Assembly: GCA_020284085.1 (NCBI GenBank)
Contig: JACEVL010000078.1
Location: forward strand, 2,054,310 to 2,118,309
Source of the DNA: Aporrectodea caliginosa
Taxonomy: Eukaryota; Annelida; Clitellata; Crassiclitellata; Lumbricidae
Length of the DNA stretch: 64,000 bases
Direction: 5' to 3'
The notes beneath the pieces were generated by a model, which saw only the letters and a list, made by a program, of their open reading frames with translations, was not told the DNA's origin and ran no database searches. The first letter of the stretch is position 1, and each line of letters begins with the position of its first letter. Below, piece after piece: positions 32,057 through 60,162 of the stretch. The position numbers and the translations under genes are program-made.

Positions 32057-33084
32057 GCCTCCGACACTAATCATCTTCGATATGAAAAACGTGTCGTTAA
32101 GCCGAAGTACGTACATATTTCAGTACAGCCTGACCGTGTAAATACGAGCTTCGGTCACAGAGCAGACAGCCTGTACAGAATAGGATCTAATTTAATCAGA
32201 ACCTCGGTATCAGAGAACCCATCCCGTGAGACTTCTACAGCGCCCAAAAACGAAGTCGCGGAAAACAGCTTATTCAGAGGCGCTTAGTCTAAACAAAATC
32301 GATAGACAGGTAGGGTCAAAATCGGTTCCAGGTCAGATAACAAAGGGTCAGTCAGACGTAGGCCTACGGCTAAGGTGGAGGTGTTTCGAAATGAAACGGC
32401 GAGGGAGGTAAGGAGCAGAGGATGAAAAGTGTATTATAAGCTAAGTGATAGGACTTTTATTGTATTTTTCATGTATTTTAAACCAGTTGAGTGATTTGAA
32501 GACAGGAGCGATGTGGTCCTTGGGGGTTTTAGCACGAGCGAATTCTGGATAGCTTGAAGGCGGTTTATTTGGGTGGTGTCTATAGGCTATTCCAGAATAG
32601 GCTATAGCGAGTTGGCAGTCTAGTTTACATGTAGACTAGTTAGGCTGACTTCTATTATAGTGAGGGCACAGGTCTTGCCCCACCAATTTCCACTGGTCCG
32701 CGCCATGTATACATTACATCATGTTTAGGCCCTATAAGAGACGCAACGCACCTATAAACCTCTTTATGTTCTCAATTCTCAGAACTTCAGAAGGATCGAA
32801 ATCAAGCACTCTTCATTACAAACGATGTGTCCGAACGGCTATTCACTCCGGCCTGGGTTCGAATCCATGGACCCTTTATGTGAAATCGGCAGATATTTGT
32901 CGACCTGCGAAATTTCGATGTCTTCTGTCTTCCTATGGCTCTGGGAGCCTGCTTAACATTCAAATACTCATTTCAAAGCAAACGCACAGGAATATCTTAC
33001 AAATATAATAAACTGGGCTTTCATACGGTTGGGAACTTGGGCTCATTATTAGGCTACACAAGCATGGACGTGAATTCATGGGCA
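32057..33084. other. no gene seen
   Basis: Resumes the interrupted 191-bp repeat unit, then shows TAGGCCTA-type words and unassigned DNA. Short + frames (32226-32411, 32721-33008) have no recognisable family. A B-box-like GGGTTCGAATCC at 32857-32868 hints at another SINE head. Confidence 0.45.
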
Positions 33085-33205
33085 TAAACGGCGGCAAAGG
33101 TCCCTCCGTCTGGAACTCTCTGCCTCCGCATGACCGCAACTTTCTTCTGCGAGATTGTCTGTCGCTCTAAACTCAGGCCTACCTCTTCCAGTCAATTTAA
33201 TGGTT
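33085..33205 (+). pseudogene. non-LTR retrotransposon C-terminal fragment
   Basis: GGKGPSVWNSLPPHDRNFLL then RDCLSL, a stop, and TQAYLFQSI. The WNSLPP...YLF pattern is that of the C-terminus of many non-LTR ORF2 proteins. Confidence 0.5.
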
Positions 33206-33435
33206 GTCCGGCTTCAATGTGCACTTAATGAACTTTGTCAGAAGGGCATTCATTATCCAACTACAGTTGCGTATAAAGGTGCCCTCACCCAATCGATTCA
33301 TTGAAAAATGAGCTGGTATTGTATTTTATAGGTGTCACACGGTCGCTACAAAACACATGTAGGCTATATTTACATTTAGGCCTACTCCTTACTAGGCTTC
33401 TAGAAGTAACCTCGTTTATGGAACAGTGTGGTATA

Positions 33436-33515
33436 GCGCGCTTGAATAAGCTGGTGCCCTGCGCTTGGTTTTCGAGTGGCGCTTTAGAAGTTTGGAGTTT
33501 ACGATTACGAACAGC
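33436..33515 (+). repeat. TTACGA-tailed retroelement 3' end
   Basis: GAATAAGCTGGTGCCCTGCG, TTTCGAGTGGCGCTTTAGAA, GTTTGGAGTTTACGATTACG. The same words occur at 52685-52760 in the same orientation and reversed at 7236, 16115 and 37355. Confidence 0.75.
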
Positions 33516-33745
33516 TAAGCCGCGACATGTACACTTTATACACGTTATACATAACCACGTCCGCCCTCTGTCGACACAGTCGGCATAAACACCAACGGAA
33601 GACCTCATCCACCACATCCGGGCATGGCATGGAGAGGCAAAGCACCGATCGCCTTGGTTGTCGACGTGATCTCCGAGTCCGTAAATACTGCATTCCGTGC
33701 GTCTGCCACTTGGACTTCGTGAGGTGAATAAATACGCAGTACAAG

Positions 33746-34217
33746 CATGGGTGTCCGGAGGGGGCAAGGTGGCATTTGTCCCCCTGGATTTTGCGCATAT
33801 TTGACTAAATTATTTAGTTATCATTTTAGTTTTTAACGATGAATGGCTTTGATTTTTGTCCACAGTTTTATTTTTATCCAAACTAGTCAAGATAACCTGA
33901 AAATGTTTGAAATATTTTTAAACATTGAAACTTTAAGCAGTCTTGTTTTTGAAAAAAGGTCAGATATAGCTGAAAACGGGATCCCAGAATGCTAACAACA
34001 GCTGGGCTCCATATAATGTCAAATGCTACCAATAGCGCTGGCGGCTGTTGGACTCAGCGCCAGATCTTGGTCCCCTAATCGCGGGAGCGAGTGCTGCTCG
34101 AGGGTGACGAGATCGGTTGCTCTCGGCACCCTCGTTAGTCCCCGTGCCAACAATTTAAAAAAACTCTGCCACTCCCCCCCAGGTCCCCCCATAACAAATT
34201 TCTGTGAACGCCCACGA
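33746..34217. mobile_element. probable hAT-like non-autonomous element, imperfect ends
   Basis: Left end CATGGGTGTCC and right end GAACGCCCACGA are roughly inverted. GTACAAG occurs directly outside both (33739-33745, 34218-34224). The ends carry G- and C-rich runs as in the other elements here. Less certain than its neighbours because the termini do not match perfectly. Confidence 0.5.
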
Positions 34218-34529
34218 GTACAAGGCAGCGGTTCACATAGTAATGAGAGGTAGCCTACTCTACGTTCGCTATGTTAAGTGTCTGCAATGGATACACATAT
34301 TCTACTTACATGTACTGTACATTCAATAGGAATACATTTTATATACGTGCGCATATGCACATATACATACGTGCATACATAGATACACATACATTTATAA
34401 TAAGCAGTGCCCTGTCAGCATTTACATTGGTATTAGGCTAGATGGGACCCATGTGGGCTGTATGTAGGGCCTATACGTGTCGCATATGGAAGCATGGTTC
34501 CTATATTGGCCCCATGTGGGCATCATCGG

Positions 34530-34596
34530 CGTAGCTACATGGAGGTACGAGGAGGCAGTTACCTCCTCTTAAATTTAAGTCTGGCTACGTCCCTGG
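34530..34596. repeat. foldback repeat related to 27243-27396
   Basis: GGCGTAGCTACATGGAGGTA, GAGGAGGCAGTTACCTCCTC, TTAAATTTAAGTCTGGCTAC: the same order as in CAP intron 11. Confidence 0.6.
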
Positions 34597-34969
34597 TGGG
34601 CATGATGGCAGAATGTGAAGGGGAAGATTTATGAACTAGTCAAATATTTGGGAAAAATTAGAAAATGTATCTTCACTGTGAGGTATAGGCTACATAGTCT
34701 GAACTAGCCTACTGGGCTCGAAGGAAGTTTCCGACTTTCCGTGCCCCACACAATTCGCATCCTGTTTGAAAGCTTTATACAACTTGTCGCCAATTAGGTT
34801 TAAAGTTAAGCTTACTCAGTTACGCTAGAAACGATCGACTTATAATTAAAATGCTGCATGATTTGTTTACCATTCCAGCACAGCATAAAGTTCCGTCAGT
34901 TGTAACCCCACTCCGTCATATTTACTCACTTTCAAACAAAATCTTTAGAACAGAAAATCTGGCACATAA

Positions 34970-35980
34970 GACTTACGAGTTTTACCGCTAAGGAACGCAG
35001 CATGCATTGCAAGTAGATAAATGCGCGCGGCCAAGTCATCTGCAATGGACAGCGCGCTCTGCCATAGAGAACACGGCGAATAAGCGCCGCCAGTGAAGCA
35101 CACGCGCACACGCACATAATAGTCGATGCTGCATGGCAGAGAGAAGAGATAACGCCAAATCGAGGTTAATAGGTCGAAAAGGTGTAAGCGAGAGAGCGCT
35201 TTGGCTACACACGACAAAGCGAGTCTAGTACACAGCATGCATAAATATATAAGAGTCTCGTATCATCTACGCTGGCAAAATGCAGGCGTTGGACTAAACG
35301 CGACGGTAAGTAGCCTACTTTAATAAATGCAGTGCAGTAATAATGATATGCGGATAATGAAACAGTTTTCGTAACGAGATTACCTATAATAAATTGTGCG
35401 TGTAGGCCCTATTGTCTAAGTGGTTTGTAACGGAAAGCTCTGTGACGCGCTGCTGTATACATAAAGACGGGTAAATGCAATCGAGGTCAGTGGACTGTGT
35501 TGAAGTAGACTAATATATTGTGTTTGCGTACGATACGCAATGTGTGGTTCGCGCAGTGTACGGCTTGACCTCAATCGCGGCAGTAGAAACGGTAGAGCGG
35601 AGAGCGAAGCTCGGGGTTTGTATCGAAGCTGTGTTGGATTGACGGCGGATATCCATAACACCGCCTATTTCGGACATTTTGACCCAGATACGACGACGTT
35701 CGTCGAAGGCAGGTGGAAGGGAAGGAGGGAGGACTCTACGAGCGCCGGTGGCATTTCTTTGGGAGTATACGAGGTGCATAGGATATGCCTAGACCACATA
35801 ATCTGGGCCTCGGTTGGCTGCAAAGATCGATATTTTGGAACCTGGTCTGAGCGTGCACGGGTGAACTAGATACGACCAGCGGGCGTACAGCAGCGACGAT
35901 AAGAAACGTTTCTGCAGGCTATTACGTAGGCCTATACCGAACGTTCGTCTGGATGTGTGGGCGTCGACTTTGACGAGAGA
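34970..35980. promoter_or_regulatory. CpG-rich, promoter-like block upstream of the receptor gene
   Basis: CpG-bearing words are far denser than in surrounding DNA (for example GCGCGCGGCC near 35023, CGCGCACACGCAC near 35101, CGATACGACG-type words from 35520 to 35960). Overlapping open frames on both strands (for instance 35540-35869 +) are expected in such DNA and match no family known to me. A link to the receptor gene is inferred from orientation and position. Confidence 0.4.
35241..35305 (+). promoter_or_regulatory. TATA box, initiator-like site and candidate non-coding exon with mini-uORF
   Basis: ATAAATATATAAG is followed about 20 bp later by TATCATCTAC (initiator-like), an ATG CAG GCG TTG GAC TAA mini-frame (35280-35297), and a textbook donor GACG|GTAAGT at 35305/35306. 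This could be the first, untranslated exon of the receptor transcript, but no acceptor has been tied to it. Confidence 0.4.
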
Positions 35981-36183
35981 TTGTTCCTCGCAGACAACTG
36001 CATTCAATCTACTGGAAGTGGTATGGTAGGCTTGTGTTGCTAACTACCTATATTACCTGAAACTAGTATAATATAACGGTAGCCTAGGTTTATGCGTAAT
36101 AATTAAGTCCTTGAACTATTACTTATGAGAGTAGGCCTATATAATTATCAGGCCACGTCAAATTCGTGCTTGATCCTTATAGG

Positions 36184-36325
36184 CAGAGGCGAAAATCTGT
36201 ACATAACTTTAGGGGGAGATTTTTCGGAGGCCCGATTTTTGCACATTTGGGGTGGCAGATATAGCCTCAGTCAAAACTTTGGGGACAGACCCTCTCTGTT
36301 CCCCCCCCCCTGATTTACGCCACTG
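36184..36325. mobile_element. very short hAT MITE, 142 bp
   Basis: Perfect 8-bp target duplication CTTATAGG at 36176-36183 and 36326-36333. Ends CAGAGGCGAAAATCTG and CTGATTTACGCCACTG are imperfect inverted repeats. A run of C precedes the right end. Confidence 0.88.
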
Positions 36326-36889
36326 CTTATAGGCACAATTGTAGTGAAGAATGGCGTAATAACAGAATTACCATTAGGATGTTATATTGGCCTATATACT
36401 TTGATTGTATAGCATTAGGCCTCTAATAATGAAACCTCTAATTAACAGCTAGCGCATAGGCATAGGCCTACCGGTATGTACCGGAGGGTCTATGTCTAGA
36501 CTTGCTCTTGTCCGCGATTACAGTTGGCAGTCTGGGGGGGACCAGCGGCGTGACTGCGAGGGTCGGCCCGAAACTGAAAATGAGGGAGCTCGCCTCGCAT
36601 CTACTTGGAAGTTTATAAAGCCAGTGCAAGCATATAGCAGGTGCACAACGCAGCACCTGGTACCGGAGGACCACTGATCCAGACCTGCCACCCTCCCTAA
36701 ACCCATGGATATATCGAAGGCGTGCCCCATGGTTACGCCAATCACGCCATTGACAATGATGGAACGTATACTATACAGAAGCACATGTAGGCATATACAA
36801 AAAACTAAGTGTCAATGACTATCCTCATCCAATAGGACTTTACGAAGGTAGGGGTATCGAACTTTAAACTCGGCTGTGAATTAAAATTC

Positions 36890-36892
<3 letters not shown>

Positions 36893-36952
<60 letters not shown>
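36893..36952. repeat. (TA)n microsatellite
   Basis: About 58-60 bp of uninterrupted TA dinucleotides. Confidence 0.95.
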
Positions 36953-36955
<3 letters not shown>

Positions 36956-37063
36956 GAAAACTTGAGAGCTAACAGGACAACTAAAGAGCTGCTAGGTATA
37001 CTATAGGCTAGAGCCGCATGACAAAATGTCAGCTGCAGACATATAGCGCCTTCGTGAGTTTCT

Positions 37064-37106
37064 TTATAAGGCGCTATATAAATGGCCATATACATACATA
37101 CATATA
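37064..37106 (+). repeat. retroelement 3' end with ACAT tail
   Basis: TTATAAGGCGCTATATAAAT followed by GGCCATATACATACATACAT, the same 3' end family as 3913 and 51145. Confidence 0.6.
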
Positions 37107-37354
37107 CGTTTCAGCAGTGAGAACGGTTTGACTGGCCACCTTAAAACAGCTGGCGGACCACTTCGGGCCCGTGGGCCACAGTTTGGGAACGGGAACCAGT
37201 AATAATTATGTCTTGAAAGCGCACAGCCGATTTCTGTCGCCTTTTAGTTTGATCTGCTACAGCCTAAAGGTTAACAATTTCGTTTGCAGGACAGTGTGGA
37301 TCCAGTGGCCCATGCTTCTGAAAGTTCTTGAGGTCGCCAATCATCTCGGTTGGT

Positions 37355-37445
37355 GTAATAGTAATCGTATCGTAATCGTGGACTCCAAATTTCTGAAGTG
37401 CCGCTTGAAGCTAAGCGCCGTAGGGCACCATCTTATTCACGAGCG
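37355..37445 (-). repeat. TTACGA-tailed retroelement 3' end, reverse copy
   Basis: Starts with (ATCGTA)-type repeats (reverse of the TTACGA tail), then CAAATTTCTGAAGTGCCGCT and GCTAAGCGCCGTAGGGCACC. Confidence 0.7.
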
Positions 37446-37549
37446 GTGAGTTGTCATAGTGGTTTTCCAAATGGCAAGCAAAAGGAGATCCAATTAAGTG
37501 TAGCATGCACATTGGCGTAGCCAGAATAAAAAATGGGCTGTGTGTGACT

Positions 37550-37700
37550 GAACGACGTCTCAACGGGAAACAGCGGCCTTTGGGGCCGTCCATAAATGAC
37601 GTCACGCAATTTTGGCCGATTTTGAACCCCCTCCCCCTCGTCACACTTCGCACAAAAAGTAACACCCCTTGTAAATGACGTCACAAAGCTTTGACCCCCA
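37550..37700. repeat. palindromic repeat with two CRE-like TGACGTCA sites
   Basis: GGCCGTCCATAAATGACGTC at about 37574 and CTTGTAAATGACGTCACAAA at about 37669 flank C-rich GAACCCCCTCCCCC-type DNA. A related GACGTTTCAACGGGAAACA segment recurs at about 37974 (compare GACGTCTCAACGGGAAACA at 37553). Similar CRE-bearing repeats occur in many animal genomes; I do not assign a superfamily. Confidence 0.5.
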
Positions 37701-37759
37701 AACCAAATTTCCATGGCAAAGCAAAATGCTCCTTCATGGAACAAATAGGGAGAGCAAAC

Positions 37760-38841
37760 ATATTTTAAAATCGAACGGTGACCAAATATTGAAATAATTA
37801 GAAACTTGTTGATAATATATGGTGCCCGTATACATTAAAATAATAAAACAAATAATAAATACTCCCCATGAGTGTATGCATTGTAAATTTAAATTGTTGT
37901 TATTTGTTAAATATTTAATTACATAGACCTGATAGTAGTCACCCCATGGGCGGTGTGTGACATCGTCACAAATGACGTTTCAACGGGAAACATCGGTCTT
38001 TGCAAAAATTTTGATAACAGCTCGTACGACGATGATTTATCAATGGGCAAGCACCTTTGATCAGTACATCATTGCACAGTTCAAAACGCTTCATCACAAG
38101 CCGTATCACGACGAACGGGATAATCGCACTGATGACTTAAGATTGTGCGTAGTTTAAATTAGTCCGTGCTAGCATGTTAAGTCGCTGCGTGGGTAAGCGG
38201 GCTTATCCAACTCAATGCGATTTGGTCGTTCAGAAGACGAATGACTGTGCACCAACAGCTGCATTTGGACGTAGGGGACACAAGTTGCATAATGAAGCGA
38301 AATATACGTTTATTGCGTTATTGATATCTGCGTCTATGATAACAATGCATTCATTTACAGTTGGCCTTCTGAACGCGTAGTTTAACACAGAAAGTTTTAG
38401 AATAATATTCGGTTATCGTTCAAAGTAACAACCTTACCACCCTTGCCAATATGCTCACAGCGCACTTGTTAAAGAAGCCAAGCGCGAATGTCAACATTAA
38501 CGAAACCTTCCGCTGCTGCCTGTACTCATCCGCAAACAAACTATAGTTCCTTAATAATGTATCGAGCTGTCCAAAACGATAAGCGAAAAATGTTTTGTGC
38601 TTTTAAAATGTGATAAAGCATCGATTTCAAAGCCTGCTTGACGCGGTTGAAAGGTGTGATAACCCATTGAATCGTCGGAACGCTTGCAGGAGGTCAAAGT
38701 TCAACGATATGCAAATAAGCATACATGGCCTGGGAGATTTGCTAACATGGCGATGGTTTTGGCTTCGAATGTTATATTTTATATTGTTTAGATGGTTTGT
38801 TTGCTAAATATTTGATCGCAGTCCTGAAAAACTTGCCGGAT
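37760..38841. other. no recognised gene
   Basis: Moderately CpG-bearing DNA before the proposed receptor start exon. Frames at 37957-38157, 38174-38380 and 38610-38807 (+) resemble nothing known to me. GTTCAGAAG at 38229 and CTTCTGAAC at 38367 are a small inverted pair. Confidence 0.45.
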
Positions 38842-54511
<15,670 letters not shown>

Positions 54512-57330
54512 CGATGCCACTGTAACCGGCAGCTGTACAGAGCCACTAGCTATGCATTATCTAACAACAGGAAGATGACCGGTGGCAGCGACGCCCCAGC
54601 CGTGCAGCGCGTGCCATGAGAAGGAAGCAGAAACGATTGGCCGCTAGGATAAGAAGGATTGGAAGATGACGGCAACACGGTGTTGTGCATTTCTTCCATG
54701 TAATCCTTGCCATAATTCCTGTTGGAGTACATTCTCCCTCTTTTAAATTCTGTCCGGTAATTGTTGCATTTAAGAATGGATGTTAAGGTCGAGAGGAGTG
54801 ACTGCCACTGCTTAAAGTTCTTTTGAAATCTCCTGTGGTGCTTATGTGATCAAGTAGCTTTTGATTGTATTGTGGGAAGGTTAGGGTAAGCGGCTTGACG
54901 TAAATTTTATTCAACTGACGTGTGTTGTTATTTTTCGCGATTTCCACGACGAACGTGTCTGTTAGAACGGTGTTTGTATATACGGTCACTTTGGGTGTTC
55001 TCTGTGCCACTCAAGGTACATTCATGCAAGAATCCACTGGATTCTGAAGAATATGCAGTCCACTCCAGGAGCAGAAAGTGCAGTTAGATTGTGTTGCATG
55101 TCAACTGTTGAAACTTCAGAAGTCTAGTTAACTTGACCTGAATTGTTTGACCGGTCTGGATCCTAATTACGTGGCATTAATCACTCTGAAAGGTTGTCAC
55201 TGATGCAGGTGACTGCTGAAATCATGCTGTGTTATAAGAGAAAATTTATGCGATGCTTTTTCTATACATTACGCGTGATTGGGCTTTTGAGAGGCTATTA
55301 TTGGGTTATATATGCATTTATATCTACACCAGGTCGCTTAAAAATTATTTGTATCCACGCCTTTGGCATGGTCAACAAATATCTCATGTCTGGCAACTTT
55401 TGAGAAATGTAAAGTTTTTGGGACTTGCTTCTAGCTGGGTATCATAAAGTCCAATCATGGGTTTGTGTTTGTTAGTGAGCGATGTTTACAAACTTGATTA
55501 TTCAAACCTGGTTTTGAATTTCTTTGAAATTTCTTTCGGAGAAAACATTTAGTGATAGGAAACGATTATGGGCAGCTGAGAGAGAGAGAGAGAGAGGATT
55601 TTAGATTTCTTGTGATTTGTTTCACGTTAAAAAATACAACGAAAAGCTTTAGGGCTGAGATTGTATGTGTGGCAGCTTAAAGATAGACAGATTTTCCACT
55701 GATCCTGCGTAGGAGGACTTTGTGTTTTTATCAGTCGGTTGAATCGAACAGCTTTGCTTAAGTCTGTCTGTACGGGATGGTATTGTTTTGTTAATTGCTA
55801 ACTCTTTCTTTGATGTTTGGTGCAAAATTAATCATTGGTCTGTATGCGGCTGATTTTGTTTTGTTTTGTTTTACAACCATGCACATATTGTACATAAGTT
55901 TATGCCAATTATGCAACATTATATATGGTAAAACATAATGCATGATCTTGATTTTGTATAAAGTAAAAACCTATTATATTTGCTTCTTCACTTACTCTCG
56001 CCGTTCTCTGAAATGATTAACCTTGTGTCTTGGCTGCAGAACTGTTTAGACGTGCAGCTGTTGACACATTTTTACAAAGTGCTTAGTCTGGGATTTACTA
56101 TTGTTAGCAATGACCGATAGATGTATTTTATATTACGAGAGACATTGCGAAAAGTGCCTGTTGATGCTGTTAAACATTCTGTGTGTATATTGCAACACTT
56201 TGCCTCTGAGCTATATTTTATGGGTGAAGCTGTATAGCACAGTGTACGATAGAACTGCTAGGAGGTGCTTGAATCCAAGCACCCGTGTTCTGAAATTGAG
56301 TAGTCTATGTAGTATATGGATATTATTGTTTATAAATTAGCATTCAGTTTGACCTTCTCTTCTGGCTCGTCATCTGACACCGTATCCTGTTATCCAGTTA
56401 CAGTCGAGTGTAAGTCTGGGTGTTTAGGGTCAGTTTTGAGTGTTGCAAAGTCCACAAGCAACAAAAAGTTGAAGTTTTACATGAAGAATTTGTAATCGTG
56501 CTATTATAGTAAATATCTGGCAAGTCTAATACTATTTCTGCCAAAAATTCTAAAAGATGACTTACCATTGGCTTTTTCTACAAGTTTTTAATGTTAATGG
56601 TAATACACGGTTATGTTAACGATGTATATAATAACAGGGAATAAGAAATATATTAGTAAATATAAAAATAAATAAATAAATAAGTAAATACATTTAATGA
56701 CATAAAAATCACTTTGTTGATTATTGTCATACTAAGTAGTATAGAAATTCAACAGCCTTGAGCCATAATGGAATTGTTCAATATAAGAATATTTCTCAAC
56801 TTCTGGCTGCTTCTAACTTTAAGTGAACTGAATTTTGTGGAATGATAATGCGCTCCACCTGTGTCTGAAGTGAGTTTATGAAAGAATTTCTTTGTACAGA
56901 CATAATGCACTGACGTTTTGTCAGAGTTTGGAGCCAAATTAAGACCGCTCTCAGAGTAGAACTAAAAACGTTCTGAAGTTAACCGGATTTATGTATTATT
57001 TCAGTCTTGATACTACTGTTCAATGGTTGTGTGCCTGTCCATTGCTGAGTATTTTATGTTGGTTGCTCATGTTTTTAGCACCATCTTGAAGATACAACAT
57101 CTTTGTGTTCAAGAGCTAACAGTTTTTAAATTGCTGATGCAATGATGAAGTACTTGTGAAATGTCTAGGCACTTCTGTAGCATCACTCTAATTAGTGGTG
57201 TACTAACTACTTGGGGAAGGGGATTATGCTTTATATTAGTGGCCAGGGAATGACAGTTTGGGTTGCACAGATTCTTCCGTTTCTTACATTTGCTGCCCTT
57301 TCCATGTAGAATTTTACAATAAAATTAACT
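54512..57330 (+). other. HR3: probable receptor 3' UTR and flank
   Basis: I saw no AATAAA in the first 2 kb after the stop. Candidates are the AAATAAATAAATAAATAAG run near 56668 and AATAAA at 57318-57323, so the 3' UTR could exceed 2 kb. An (AG)n tract lies near 55580. No other gene is seen. Confidence 0.4.
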
Positions 57331-59327
57331 CTAAAACTAATCTAGAAGTTATCAAAGATGTGATTTTGTGTATAAGGTTCTCCCATGGACTCCATTCGAG
57401 ACTATTTTCACTGTGATGCACCCCTCCTCTTACAGCAGAATGTCTTATACGCTACTGATTCTATTAATATACAAAGCATATACAATTGGTCTCTGCTGAC
57501 TATAAGATTAGCCAAAATCTATGGGCATTCTCTTCAGAATCAACTGACTACACAACCTTTTATTGAGGTAGCCTCTGTTGTGCTGCTGTCATGCAGTATT
57601 GGTTATAGGCGATGATTGTTTTATGAATTCAACAGATTAGGCGCTGCACTCGCTAAAAGTTATTGCATGTAAGTTTGCCGTCCCTGTGGTGAGCTTGAGT
57701 ACTTAAACTGGCTACATTGGTAGGAGCCTATGTCCCATGTACCTCTATGCATTCGGTTGCTGGTTCGCGTACCGACGGCGACTATTCAGAGAATTAAATC
57801 TCGAGCTAGCATGGTCTGTAGGCTACATTAGGACCTTAAATGGGGTGGCACCCATTCAAACAAGCAGTGGTGATAGTGAATATCACCTAATCAATCATGT
57901 TGTTGACAAATGAGTAGGGTCAAAGTCATATGGTTGCTGTTGTAGAAAAATATGTACATTTACATTAAAAAACTAACATGGGATAGCTTTTATGGTGCCA
58001 GTGAATAATGCATAGGGCATCAAGCAATGATGCATCAGAAGTCCGGAGATGTACAGACAGTCATTGAAGTCTTAAGAAGTCTTGGATGTGACTTGGGTAA
58101 ATTCTGTCATGGCACGTTTTCACTGGAAGCAATTGTAACCTGATTTTCATAGTGCTGTTGCGATAAGCATGCTGCTTGTTCGATATCTTTGATTTTGTGC
58201 TTGCTTATTTGTGCATGCTTCGTACTATGTAAATACTGGCCTGATGGTAAGATGCTTCCTGTATAAAAACAGACTTTTTCCAAAGTACATCTTATATAAT
58301 TTGCCAGGATGATCAGCTCTTGCAGGTTCAGAAAACCTTGATTAGACAAATTTTCTTTTCAATAATATAAGAAATCTTTAGCATTATTGGTTGTTGATTT
58401 GCATGTAGCTTTGATATCGCAAATTTGGATAAAATATTGCGGGTAAAATATTGCCGTGTGATGAATTGCAAACTAATGCACAGTGTGTAATCTTTAAGCA
58501 GAATGTTGAACTGGCAATAATCCTACGTAAACGGAAGTGGTTTCTCAGAATTATCCTTGTGTAATGTTATTCTGTTAATGTTGTTAACTATGGCAGATGG
58601 GTCGAGGAATTTCTCGGGTTTGGTGGAACATCTTCATTTGTCTCTCTTTTTACCTCAGTTGGTGGATTGCTAATGAGTTGCCTATTTCTTGTGTGTTCAT
58701 ACCATGGCCTGCATTTGTTTGCCAAAGAACAAGTGGTCGTGAACAAAAGTCGTGGCACATTGATTCATGATGTACATTTATGTCGGAATATGTCACATTC
58801 TGTGGAGCCGTAATGTGTCTCGCAGTGGTGTAACGATGCAGCCTTTGTTGGTGGATTCCATCACTTTTGGCAGTGTTTGTATACCTAGAATGTACTGATG
58901 CAAGAGACAACTGCAGGGCTTAAAGCGATCGTTACGACTTACAGCCCCATCCAGCTGCTATGCACGCTTCTCAGTTTGTTGCTATGCACGTCTTCCATGA
59001 TTCAGAAGGTGCCTCACTGTAGCTAACTTCTTCAGCACTGTGGACTGTAATGCTTGGAAATCATTATGAAATAATTTATGTTCGCAGCTGTCTGTAGCTA
59101 AAGTTTGGCAGATCAAAACGTTCAGATTGAACGGAAGTCATCAGTTATTTGACTAAAGATTCGCCTCGATTGTCTCACGAAGCACTATATAACATTACAG
59201 CTGTGGAATACTTTAGACGTTATACATATAATACTGTACCGTGTGGACTCATTTATGCGGTCTATGCACCATTCTGCTCAACGCAAAATCATGTTTTGTC
59301 CCTACAGCTGTTAACTTAACATGCTCT
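57331..59327. other. no recognised gene
   Basis: The 76-codon + frame at 57385-57615 is unrecognised. A B-box-like CTGGTTCGCGTACC near 57761 suggests a SINE. Other frames are short and unsupported. Confidence 0.45.
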
Positions 59328-59335
59328 GTTTAAAG

Positions 59336-59665
59336 CAGCGGTTTTCAAACTTCAATTCTATTGTACCACCAGGTAAAATAATCGAATGTTGGCGTACCAC
59401 CAGCAAAGGTCAGATCAAAAACAACAGACGAGCGCGAAGTCCACATGCAATTAATTATTAAAGGGTACATCTTGCGAGGTCTGGGGTGGGTATTGTAGTC
59501 GTAGGTAGACAAATTAAAAAAACACAAAACAATTTGAAGAAAGGAAGCACTTGGTGGACCATAAAATCATAGAAAATAAATTTAAATTTAAAAAAATGTG
59601 CATATGACTTGGCGACACCTGGCATTACCACTAGTGGTGCGCTTACCACCGTTTGAAAACTGCTT
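59336..59665. mobile_element. hAT MITE, 330 bp
   Basis: Ends CAGCGGTTTTCAAAC and GTTTGAAAACTGCTT are inverted, and both contain GTACCACC/GCTTACCACC-type subterminal words. Target duplication GTTTAAAG (59328-59335) and GTTTTAAG (59666-59673) match at 7 of 8 bases. Confidence 0.82.
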
Positions 59666-60162
59666 GTTTTAAGCACTGTACTTGACCTGCAGTATGGCGC
59701 TAAATATTGACTTTTTCAGCATTGTCCCTTGTAATACATACAGTCAGGTGTCAATGCTATATCAAAGGCATTGACCCCAATGACCGCAGAGTCCACACTA
59801 TACATTTATATATGGGATGTATATGTAAGCATTAATATACATGTAGGTATGAAATGTGTATGTAAACATATATAAAAGATGTATCTGTACGTATATTGTG
59901 CTGTTTCTTTGTGTGTGTTGGTGAACAGTGGGCTTTTGAGGCCAGTTTGTTTTGCACTATGCTTCCTGTCCAGTATGCATTGGGATTGCCTTTTGTTGGT
60001 TCGTAGAAGACGTTATGGAAGTGGCCAGACGTGTGCTGGAGATGGTGCTAACAAACTTGGTTCTCTTACTCACGGGCTGGTACTTTGGCTGTTGGCATCT
60101 TGCAGGGAAACTTGAAGCATATAGTTGGGGGCAGAGGAATTCTTTACGAGTGCTATGTAGGG

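Noticed and set aside
33285..33767. 160-codon minus-strand frame, the longest in the window
   Set aside because: It overlaps a repeat copy (33436-33515), has odd Cys/Arg/Ser composition, no family resemblance and no splice support.
35540..35869. 109-codon + frame in the CpG-rich block
   Set aside because: CpG-rich DNA yields long open frames on both strands here (overlapping minus frames too). No family match, and no donor at its end in the phase needed to join the receptor.
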